Assembly (NCBI GenBank): GCA_003487005.1 | Contig: DNFG01000443.1 | Location: forward strand, 1 to 9,448 | DNA from: Bryobacterales bacterium | GTDB lineage: Bacteria; Acidobacteriota; Terriglobia; Bryobacterales; Bryobacteraceae | Direction of reading: 5' to 3' | DNA length: 9,448 nucleotides | Shown here: positions 1 through 4,244 of the stretch, piece after piece | Layout of the letters: the number at the start of each line of letters is the position of its first letter | Position numbering within the stretch: the first letter of the stretch is position 1 | Notes under the pieces: generated by a model | Told to the model about the DNA's origin: nothing | Databases searched by the model: none | Seen by the model: only the letters and a program-made list of their open reading frames with translations | Translations under genes and position numbers: made by a program

Positions 1-255
1 AATCAGGACGCCTTCAAACGTGTTTTGTTGGAGGGCCTCCGCCACCAGGGCGCGCCGGTCTTCGCCGCTCTGATAGGCTTTGATCTCCTCCACCGTGGCG
101 CGCCGCGCCCGCCCATCCGCCAGCACCCGCGCCGCCGCGCTCGGAGAGGCCAAGCTCACTCGGGGGGACTCACCAGCCACCAGGTACACCGGATCAGGCA
201 GCACCCGCTCCAGTTCTCGCACCTCCGCCCAATACTCGCGCAGTTTTTCACTCAC
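1..255 (-). CDS. Unknown element protein, N-terminal 85 residues (runs off left edge)
   Basis: An open frame runs from GTG at 255 to the window edge without a stop and begins M(V)SEKLREYWAEV. The start is supported by GGAGG seven bases upstream and by the GTGA overlap with the TGA of the coiled-coil gene. This is the same junction as between the two genes before it, so translation is probably coupled. The visible part has an amphipathic N-terminal helix (KLREYWAEVRELERVL), then a PDPVYLVAGESPRVSLASPSAA segment, then a charged helical stretch with RRATVEEIKAYQ and EDRRALVAEALQQ. I do not recognise the family. The position in the operon suggests a function linked to the excisionase-like and coiled-coil proteins. 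It is certainly coding by its GC-rich third-position pattern and its start signals; the function is open. Confidence 0.65.
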   Translation of the reverse strand, partial: MSEKLREYWAEVRELERVLPDPVYLVAGESPRVSLASPSAAARVLADGRARRATVEEIKAYQSGEDRRALVAEALQQNTFEGVLI

Positions 256-788
256 AGCCGGGCCTCCCTTGCCATGCGTTGCCGGTAACGCTCTCGATAC
301 ACCGCCAGGTCTGCCTCACGCCGCGCCACCTCATCGCGTCGCGCTCCAACTTCGGAATTCAGGTCTGTGAGGCGTTGCCGTGCTTGGGTGAGGGCCGGGG
401 TCGAAACCGAAGCCTCCACTACGCCGCCGCCCGCCGCGAGGGGTGCCAACAGCGCCGCGTACTCCTCATGGAGTGAACGAACCGCCGCGCCCGCCTCCAG
501 GATGAGCGCCTCAGTTTCGGCCACTTTGGCCTCCGCCAGCCGGAGCCTGGCCTCCGCCTCCGCCAGCCGGAGATCCTCTCGCAAGCCAGCCAACAGCCGG
601 GGCCGGGCCTCCGCCTCCATGAGCCGGGCCAAGTCCTTCGCCTCGGGGGGTGTGCCTTCGATCAGCCGGGCCAGCACCGCGCCGCGCCGCTCGGAAGCCT
701 CCAAAGCCGTCTCGCGCGCCGCCAGGGCCAGCCTGCCAGCCGCCGCCTGCAGAGCCTCCAGGTGAGCCTCCGACGCTTGGACGCTCAC
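252..788 (-). CDS. Coiled-coil protein of unknown function, 178 aa
   Basis: I chose GTG at 788 because it overlaps the TGA of the upstream excisionase-like gene (GTGA) and has GGAGG seven bases before it. A longer reading from 845 would run through that upstream gene and lacks such a signal. The protein is almost wholly helical and rich in Ala, Arg, Glu and Leu. Heptad-like runs cover residues 4-42, 48-115 (including RLAEAEARLRLAEAKVAETEAL) and 132-178 (ARRDEVARREADLAVYRERYRQR). A Gly/Val-rich break (AAGGGVVEASVSTPA) at about 118-132 separates the second and third helical parts. There is no signal peptide or membrane segment. It could be a structural or scaffolding protein or a partner of the next gene. 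The composition is low in complexity, so similarity searches will give many false hits. No function is assigned. Confidence 0.7.
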   Translation of the reverse strand: MSVQASEAHLEALQAAAGRLALAARETALEASERRGAVLARLIEGTPPEAKDLARLMEAEARPRLLAGLREDLRLAEAEARLRLAEAKVAETEALILEAGAAVRSLHEEYAALLAPLAAGGGVVEASVSTPALTQARQRLTDLNSEVGARRDEVARREADLAVYRERYRQRMAREARL

Positions 789-1012
789 AGCGCCGCCTCC
801 AGGGTGATGCTGTCCGCCGTCTCGCGCCGGGCCGTTCTCAGCCAAGCCAGCAGATCCTCGCGCCGATAGTGGACGGTGCGCCCGCTTCTGAAGTAGGCCG
901 GGCCGCGCCCGGAATCGCGCAACCGCCAGAGGGTACGCGGGGGGACGCCTACCAGCGCCGCCGCCTGCTTCGAACTGAGTGTGCCTTCGAGGGTGAGGAT
1001 AGGTTCTTTCAT
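785..1012 (-). CDS. Excisionase/AlpA-like helix-turn-helix protein, 75 aa
   Basis: A short single-domain protein. Residues 12-57 match the MerR-like winged helix of the excisionase/AlpA (HTH_17) group: LSSKQAAALVGVPPRTLWR forms the helix-turn-helix, followed by the wing with Y/F-x-R-SGRTVHYRREDLLAWL. The ending R-x-D-L-x-x-W-L is typical of this family. Such proteins bind and bend DNA at attachment sites or act as regulators of integrase genes in phages, ICEs and satellites. ATG at 1012 has an AGAGG-type ribosome site just upstream. The stop overlaps the GTG of the coiled-coil gene, so the two are probably translated together. It is the first gene after the AT-rich gap at 1013-1304, which probably holds its promoter. 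Whether it is a recombination directionality factor or only a regulator cannot be told from sequence. Confidence 0.8.
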   Translation of the reverse strand: MKEPILTLEGTLSSKQAAALVGVPPRTLWRLRDSGRGPAYFRSGRTVHYRREDLLAWLRTARRETADSITLEAAL

Positions 1013-1304
1013 GGGGCCTCTATGGGATTAACGGGCATAAGCGACAAAGTGCGCCAGCCGGGGAAAGTGGATTCACCCGGGGGGGGCGATTCAGGGAGCC
1101 AAAGGGGGGTTAGAGGGCAGTCTGGGAGGGGCGGAAAGTAACACCTTGCGGGGGTGTACGGGCTTATTGATAACAGTGCGTCTGTAAGTGCTTGAAAATA
1201 AACATACTTCCGATAAGAACCATTATGTTAACTTATTGTCTATCCAATTGAAAATAAACCACTTATAGCCATTTATTCGAATGTCATCTTCGCTTCATCT
1301 TCGC
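1013..1304. promoter_or_regulatory. AT-rich intergenic region with repeats, probable promoter/operator of the excisionase operon
   Basis: No gene is visible in these 292 bases. By hand count, 1181-1280 has 29 G+C in 100, against well over 60% around it. It holds two perfect copies of TTGAAAATAAAC (1192-1203 and 1248-1259, 56 bp apart) and a tandem 11-bp repeat TCATCTTCGC(T/C) at 1284-1305. A short inverted repeat, ACACC/GGTGT, lies at 1141-1157. The region is placed to drive the leftward excisionase operon. Candidate -10 boxes such as CATAAT exist on the minus strand, but no well-spaced -35 box stands out, so I do not name a promoter. A second origin or silencing-protein site is an alternative. 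Confidence 0.5.
1192..1259. repeat. Pair of 12-bp direct repeats TTGAAAATAAAC
   Basis: Perfect copies lie at 1192-1203 and 1248-1259. On the minus strand both are preceded by a nearby AAGT, giving AAGT-N(1-2)-GTTTATTTTCAA, so similarity extends beyond the 12 bases. They sit on the AT-rich stretch upstream of the excisionase-like gene and could be operator or integrase/excisionase binding sites. Confidence 0.6.
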
Positions 1305-1305
1305 C
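1284..1305. repeat. Tandem 11-bp repeat
   Basis: TCATCTTCGCT at 1284-1294 is followed directly by TCATCTTCGCC at 1295-1305. The repeat ends at the stop codon of the small gene at 1305-1526. Its function is unknown. Confidence 0.6.
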
Positions 1306-1526
1306 TATGTTGCACCTTCAGCCTTGCGCCCGTACTGGAGGCGTGCCAGGGCGGGGGCCATGTCCACCCGCAACCGCTCCAGAGACCGCAGCGCCGCCAT
1401 CCGCGCCGGGCCGGACTCCAGGTCCGCCAGCGCACTGAGCGCCGCCAAATGCTCGGGGGAGCCGGAGCCGAAAGACTCCGCCGCCAGGGAGACCGCGCCT
1501 CGATTCGCTTCAAGTTCCAGACTCAT
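1305..1526 (-). CDS. Small hypothetical protein, 73 aa
   Basis: ATG at 1526 follows the stop of the initiator-like gene by 14 bases, with AAGGTGG before it, so the two are probably co-transcribed. The protein is mostly helical and acidic in its first half (LELEANRGAVSLAAESFGSG), then SPEHLAALSALADLESGPARMAALRSLERLRVDMAPALARL, with a short basic tail. There is no signal peptide, membrane helix or recognised motif. Another frame over the same bases (1295-1513) gives an Arg/Trp-rich product and is taken as its shadow. The size and the place directly behind an initiator fit a copy-control or loader-type accessory protein, but nothing in the sequence proves this. Confidence 0.6.
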   Translation of the reverse strand: MSLELEANRGAVSLAAESFGSGSPEHLAALSALADLESGPARMAALRSLERLRVDMAPALARLQYGRKAEGAT

Positions 1527-1540
1527 GGCACCACCTTACC

Positions 1541-2731
1541 TTAGAACCAATTCCGCGTGGGATGTTGGGCCGCTCTCGCCAGCCTACGCCGGAGCACATC
1601 AGAGAGGCCGGAGTCGACATCCCGCCGAGAATCGTGAGACTCCGCCGTGGGGCCGGGCCGGGGCTGGAAGCCGCCAGCATCGGGCATCACTTTCGCCGCC
1701 GCCACATCCGCGAACGCTCGATCGAAGTCGAAGGCCGGGCCGGGATCTCGCCTTCCGGGGGCCTCAAATGGGCCGGGGGCCTCCAGGGGAAAGCCAGGGG
1801 CGGGGACCTCCTCAGCGGGCCGGGAATCGCCAAACATCTGGCCCAAGCCCTCGGGGTCAAACCGCTCCATCGAAGCCTCTATTGCCGGGGAGTCCAAAGT
1901 GCCGTCCGCTCGCCTCGGCATCGCCCCATGGGCCGGGCCCTCCAAGCCAAGCCGGGCCTTCACCGCCGGGAGATCCTCTGCGAACGCCATCACCAAGCCG
2001 CCGAAGTGCCGGAAGCGCCGGGCCACCCGGAAAGACCGATCCTCCGCCCAAGCCTTGAACCGGGCTAGGGCCTCAGCGGGGGGAACCGGGCCAGCCGCCG
2101 CCAGAATCCGCCGCGCCGTGCCGGGAGACGGGAAGGCGTCAACGTGGGCGAGGGCCAGCCGGAGAGTCTCCGCCTCGATCTCAGCCGGGAGGGGTTCGGG
2201 TTGCCGGTCAGAGGGAGGGGCGGGGGAGGCAGCATCGGCGCCCCTCGCGCGCGTGCTGCTTTTTGCTCTCTGAAAGCTAAGAACAGGATAAGGAGAGGAT
2301 TCGCTCAGATCGGCACTTTTCACGTTCGAGATCGGCACTTTTTCGCGGGCCAGATCGGCACTTTTTCGCCATTCCGCCGAAGGCCGGAAGGGGCCGAATT
2401 GGGGATGCCAGGGGAGCCGATAGTCCAGGCCGTACTGACTTCGGGCCGTCCTCAGCAGACCCGCATCCTCCAACCGCCGGAGGGCCAACCGGAGGCCTCG
2501 GAGACTGAGGCCCGCGTCCGCCGCCAGCCTCTCCTGTCGGGGCCAGCCGGAGCCCGATCGCCTTACGCTCGGTAGACGCATCAGCGCCTCCAGGACGCGC
2601 CGGGAGCCTCTCGCCAGCCGGAGCCGGGCCAGGTTCTCATCCATGCCGCGGGCCGTTCGCAGAAGATCAGAGAATTCCCGCTTCCCACCATCGGCGCTTC
2701 GTGATACAAAGGAAGTGTCGCTGAAAGACAC
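1541..2731 (-). CDS. Replication-initiator-like protein with N-terminal winged helix, 396 aa
   Basis: The N-terminal half carries a winged-helix domain at about residues 40-108. WPRQERLAADAGLSLRGLRLALRRLEDAGLL looks like the HTH_36 type found in phage and plasmid replication proteins. A polar linker follows (about 118-180), then a helical domain at about 185-265 (EAETLRLALAHVDAF to EDLPAVKARLGLE), and a Pro/Gly-rich disordered tail to RRLARAAQHPTRNWF. The linker is encoded by three DNA repeats read in different frames, a strong hint that the gene carries its own origin. The start is GTG at 2731, with GAGG six bases upstream. The later ATG at residue 30 lacks a ribosome site. The start codon lies in a small hairpin. 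I infer DNA binding from the domain. The initiator role is inferred from the repeats and is less sure; a transcription regulator is the alternative. Confidence 0.7.
   Translation of the reverse strand: MSFSDTSFVSRSADGGKREFSDLLRTARGMDENLARLRLARGSRRVLEALMRLPSVRRSGSGWPRQERLAADAGLSLRGLRLALRRLEDAGLLRTARSQYGLDYRLPWHPQFGPFRPSAEWRKSADLAREKVPISNVKSADLSESSPYPVLSFQRAKSSTRARGADAASPAPPSDRQPEPLPAEIEAETLRLALAHVDAFPSPGTARRILAAAGPVPPAEALARFKAWAEDRSFRVARRFRHFGGLVMAFAEDLPAVKARLGLEGPAHGAMPRRADGTLDSPAIEASMERFDPEGLGQMFGDSRPAEEVPAPGFPLEAPGPFEAPGRRDPGPAFDFDRAFADVAAAKVMPDAGGFQPRPGPTAESHDSRRDVDSGLSDVLRRRLARAAQHPTRNWF
2261..2370. other. Putative origin of replication inside the initiator-like gene
   Basis: Three iteron-like repeats (2307-2366) sit beside a purine-rich, AT-richer stretch (2261-2306). 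By hand count, 2261-2310 has 21 G+C in 50 bases inside an otherwise very GC-rich gene. Iterons next to an easily melted segment inside the initiator gene are the known layout of lambdoid origins. This is an inference from layout; no DnaA box was found. Confidence 0.45.
2307..2366. repeat. Three iteron-like direct repeats, period 22-23 bp
   Basis: AGATCGGCACTTTT occurs at 2307-2320, 2329-2342 and 2352-2365. The last two copies share 18 bases, AGATCGGCACTTTTTCGC. The steps are 22 and 23 bp, about two helical turns, so all copies face the same side of the DNA. Because the steps differ by one base and only one of them would fit a codon multiple if it were 21 or 24, the coding strand reads the copies in different frames (KSADL, KVPIS, KSADL). 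Selection has thus kept the DNA word rather than a peptide repeat. Confidence 0.85.
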
Positions 2732-2732
2732 T
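2714..2732 (-). promoter_or_regulatory. Hairpin over the GTG start of the initiator-like gene
   Basis: AGTGTC (2714-2719) and GACACT (2727-2732) form a 6-bp stem with a 7-base loop. The GTG start (2731-2729) lies in one arm. In the mRNA this could lower initiation and so limit the amount of initiator. It could also be coincidence or a DNA operator. Confidence 0.4.
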
Positions 2733-2745
2733 GTTTACCTCGCGG

Positions 2746-2769
2746 AGGCGCCGGCTGCAACCGGCGCCT
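2746..2769. terminator. Strong GC hairpin upstream of the initiator-like gene
   Basis: AGGCGCCGG (2746-2754), loop CTGCAA, then CCGGCGCCT (2761-2769): a perfect 9-bp stem. On the plus strand it is followed by TTTGCTTTG, a weak T-tract, so it may terminate rightward transcription. On the minus strand it ends just before the GAGG ribosome site of the initiator-like gene and could be a leader structure. Confidence 0.4.
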
Positions 2770-2893
2770 TTGCTTTGCGCGAGGGTGTGGACCCCAAGAC
2801 AATATCGCAGGGGAATGTTGTACGACGTTACGGCACTCAGTCCTTCACTGAATGGCAAATTGCTGAAACGAAAGCGAGTCGCAGATAGTGAAA

Positions 2894-2985
2894 GAGCGGG
2901 AGAGATCGTCCTTAACTTCTTAAGAATCAACCGTCTGGTAAATTCCCAAGCTGGACGTCGTGGGTTCGAGTCCCATCTCCCGCTC
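2894..2985. repeat. 10-bp inverted repeat GAGCGGGAGA / TCTCCCGCTC around the element end
   Basis: GAGCGGGAGA at 2894-2903 is the perfect reverse complement of 2976-2985, the acceptor-stem end of the half-tRNA. The seven bases at 2896-2902 would restore a full tRNA acceptor stem, but the bases between lack a D-arm and a paired anticodon stem. A 10-bp palindrome, TTCTTAAGAA (2917-2926), lies between the arms. These may be integrase or excisionase arm sites. Confidence 0.5.
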
Positions 2986-2987
2986 CA
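2943..2987 (+). other. 3' half of tRNA-Gly(CCC), putative attachment-site core at the element/chromosome junction
   Basis: From the anticodon loop onward the tRNA is perfect: loop TTCCCAA (2943-2949, anticodon CCC), 3' anticodon stem GCTGG, variable ACGTC, T-arm GTGGG-TTCGAGT-CCCAT (2960-2976), acceptor strand CTCCCGC (2977-2983), discriminator T and encoded CCA (2985-2987). To the left the sequence is not tRNA: the bases that should pair with GCTGG are GGTAA and there is no D-arm. Tyrosine recombinases commonly integrate within the anticodon loop and leave such a 3' copy. The orientation places the element to the left and the chromosome to the right. The half gene is not expected to give a working tRNA. 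Confidence 0.8.
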
Positions 2988-2990
2988 GTT

Positions 2991-3401
2991 TCAACGCCCC
3001 CGAGGCCCTCCCACCGACGCATTCCTCAGCGCAACCGCCGACATCGCCCCGGCCGTGATGAAATTCGTCACCGCAAACGTCTTCTTCAACTCCGGGCGGT
3101 GCCGGATCATCCGCCGCTGAATCAGCAGACTCGTCGCCGTCACCCCCAACTTGATCGCCGCCGCCTGCCAGCCAAACCGGCCCTGTGTCGACCCCGGCGT
3201 CAGTACCGGATTCAACTCCACCCTCCCCCAACTCGTGCTCATGTCCGCTGCCGCCGCCCCGGTCAAACTCACCAGACTCATCATGTAGACCGTCTCGTAC
3301 CGGGGCGCTTCCAATGGATCCGGCGGTCTCACGCCGGGCGTGTTCCACTGTTGGGCAACGAGTGGGCACACGGAGAGTATCAACGCGATTATGGGTTTCA
3401 T
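2991..3401 (-). CDS. Small exported/membrane protein, DUF5658-like, 136 aa
   Basis: ATG at 3401 (MKPIIALIL) is preferred, with AGGTGG just upstream. A GTG two codons earlier lies inside that ribosome site. The first 17 residues (MKPIIALILSVCPLVAQ) form a short signal peptide ending in a V-A-Q-type cleavage site. A segment around MSLVSLTGAAAADMSTS is followed by RVELNPVLTP, then WQAAAIKLGVTATSLLIQRRMI and a last hydrophobic stretch FAVTNFITAGAMSAVALRN. The D-x-x-x-T/S ... E-x-NPVL pattern with a following membrane helix recalls small DUF5658-type membrane proteins common in acidobacteria. This is recognition by eye and is not certain. The stop lies only 3 bases beyond the CCA end of the half-tRNA, so the element inserted right next to the gene without breaking it. 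The function is unknown. Confidence 0.65.
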   Translation of the reverse strand: MKPIIALILSVCPLVAQQWNTPGVRPPDPLEAPRYETVYMMSLVSLTGAAAADMSTSWGRVELNPVLTPGSTQGRFGWQAAAIKLGVTATSLLIQRRMIRHRPELKKTFAVTNFITAGAMSAVALRNASVGGPRGR

Positions 3402-3441
3402 GTCCACCTGCAGGCTCTGCCTGCAAAGGACTTATCGGTTT

Positions 3442-3485
3442 CCCTCCCCTCCCCGAGAGCAAAAATCCTCTCCCCTCCCCGTCCC
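3442..3485 (-). other. G-rich tract with six G-runs upstream of the 2991-3401 gene (possible G-quadruplex)
   Basis: The plus strand has C-runs at 3442-3444, 3446-3449, 3451-3454, 3472-3475, 3477-3480 and 3483-3485. The minus (sense) strand therefore has two triplets of G-runs separated by 17 bases that can themselves pair (GAGAG...CTCTC). It lies 40-85 bases upstream of the start of the leftward gene, in its promoter or 5' leader. Confidence 0.4.
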
Positions 3486-3565
3486 TCGCTCCGTGTTGTC
3501 TGCCGCTATGCCATACAAAAGCACTGCAACGTCATACAACTCCTTCATTATGAATAACTTAGGTA

Positions 3566-3595
3566 TTGCTATTTGCCTCACAAATGCGCTAGACT
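3566..3595 (+). promoter_or_regulatory. Candidate sigma70-type promoter of the FecR-like gene
   Basis: TTGCTA (3566-3571), an 18-base spacer, then TAGACT (3590-3595), each matching consensus at four of six positions. It lies in an AT-rich patch and would give a leader of about 25-30 bases before ATG at 3630. It is weak by sequence alone. Confidence 0.3.
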
Positions 3596-3629
3596 GACCT
3601 TTCGGGACACTTCCCGGCGGAGAGACACC

Positions 3630-4163
3630 ATGAAGCACCTCAAGGCTTTGCTCCTCATCGCCCTTGCTCTGACCCTCGCCTCCGTGGCCCTGGCCCAGCC
3701 GGCCAGCATCGCTACCGTCAGCGCCTCCGGACCCTTCACCCTCCGTGGCGCCACCGTCAATCCCGAGGGCGTCCCTTCCTGGCCCGCGATGTCCGGTGAT
3801 GAGATCGCCGCTCAGTCGGTCCCCGTCACCATCACCTTCCCCGATGGCTCCCGCATCGTTCTCTCCCCAAACTCCCGTGGCCGTGTCCAGACCGGCGCTG
3901 ACGGCCGCCCCACCTTCCAACTCCTCGCCGGTGAAGCCCTCTATGACCTCCGTCAGCTCGACGCCGTCCGCCTCCTCGCCCTGGAGCGCACCGTCACTCC
4001 GCCCGCCTTCCGCGGCACCTACTCGATCGGCGCAGCCCGCCGGGGCGGCACGTTCTGGACTGCCCGCAACACGGCCCTCGTCCTCGCCGGCGCTGCCGGC
4101 GCCGGCGTCGCCACCGGCATCGTCGCGACTTCCACCCCAGATCCCGTGAGCCCGATTCGCTAG
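3630..4163 (+). CDS. Exported FecR-like domain protein, 177 aa
   Basis: The start is ATG at 3630 (MKHLKALLLIALALTLASVALAQ), with GGAGAG six bases upstream. An in-frame codon at 3573 lies upstream of this signal and would put a basic peptide before the signal sequence. Residues 1-23 are a clear Sec signal peptide cut after ALA or LAQ. Residues 30-108 resemble a FecR domain: GPFTLRGATV, then PVTITFPDGSRIVLSPNSRGRV and FQLLAGEALYDL. In the FecR family this beta-rich domain is periplasmic and often acts in signalling or envelope binding. Near the C-terminus TALVLAGAAGAGVATGIVA (148-166) is a Gly/Ala-rich hydrophobic segment that may span a membrane or anchor the protein. There is no neighbouring sigma factor or TonB receptor, so a classic iron-signalling role is not supported. 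It stands alone between its own promoter and terminator. Confidence 0.75.
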   Translation: MKHLKALLLIALALTLASVALAQPASIATVSASGPFTLRGATVNPEGVPSWPAMSGDEIAAQSVPVTITFPDGSRIVLSPNSRGRVQTGADGRPTFQLLAGEALYDLRQLDAVRLLALERTVTPPAFRGTYSIGAARRGGTFWTARNTALVLAGAAGAGVATGIVATSTPDPVSPIR

Positions 4164-4180
4164 ACTTCTCCAACCAACCC

Positions 4181-4220
4181 CGCCCATGCAGAGACTTCCA
4201 CCCTGCATGGGCGCTCTTTT
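4181..4220 (+). terminator. Rho-independent terminator of the FecR-like gene
   Basis: CGCCCATGCAG (4181-4191), an 11-base loop, its perfect complement CTGCATGGGCG (4203-4213), then CTCTTTTG. It begins 17 bases after the stop codon. It also lies just beyond the 3' end of the convergent CotH-type gene and may block transcription from that side, though without a T-tract on the minus strand. Confidence 0.85.
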
Positions 4221-4244
4221 GTGGTCCCGCGCGATTCCCGCCCT

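Larger units (their letters stand above)
1..2987. mobile_element. Right end of an integrated element (ICE-, satellite- or plasmid-like) in a tRNA-Gly gene; left end outside window
   Basis: The right border is a 3' half-tRNA-Gly at 2943-2987, the direct-repeat copy normally left by site-specific integration into a tRNA gene. The genes to its left are all on the minus strand and of mobile-element type: a winged-helix initiator-like protein, an excisionase-like HTH protein and small unknown proteins with tight start/stop overlaps. The genes to its right look like ordinary acidobacterial chromosomal genes. The word GCCGG is also used very asymmetrically in this part (see findings). No integrase, relaxase or capsid gene is visible here, so the class of element cannot be decided. 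The intact tRNA and the integrase are predicted left of position 1. Confidence 0.6.

Noticed and set aside
1141..1305. CRISPR array
   Set aside because: There are only two 12-bp copies and a separate 11-bp tandem pair. No regular repeat-spacer unit is present.
1324..2273. Several plus-strand frames of 168-244 codons
   Set aside because: They are Pro/Arg/Gly-rich, without ribosome sites or domains, and antisense to the winged-helix gene and the small gene behind it.
2667..2930. Minus-strand frame of 87 codons across the initiator gene start
   Set aside because: It overlaps the strong GAGG-GTG start of the initiator-like gene in another frame. No ribosome site or motif supports it.
2896..2987. 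A complete tRNA-Gly gene
   Set aside because: The acceptor stem and T-arm pair, but the D-arm is absent, position 8 is A, and the 5' anticodon stem bases (GGTAA) do not pair with GCTGG. The length of 89 bases before CCA also does not suit tRNA-Gly.
2920..3462. Minus-strand frame of 180 codons across the half-tRNA
   Set aside because: It contains MGLEPTTSSLG, the familiar false translation of a tRNA-Gly 3' end, and overlaps the better gene at 2991-3401 in another frame.
3573..3629. N-terminal extension of the FecR-like protein
   Set aside because: It would place 19 basic residues before a clear signal peptide and overlap the likely promoter. ATG 3630 has the ribosome site.
3432..4208. Minus-strand frame of 258 codons
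   Set aside because: It is antisense to the FecR-like gene and runs through its terminator. The product is Gly/Glu/Asp-rich without domain character.
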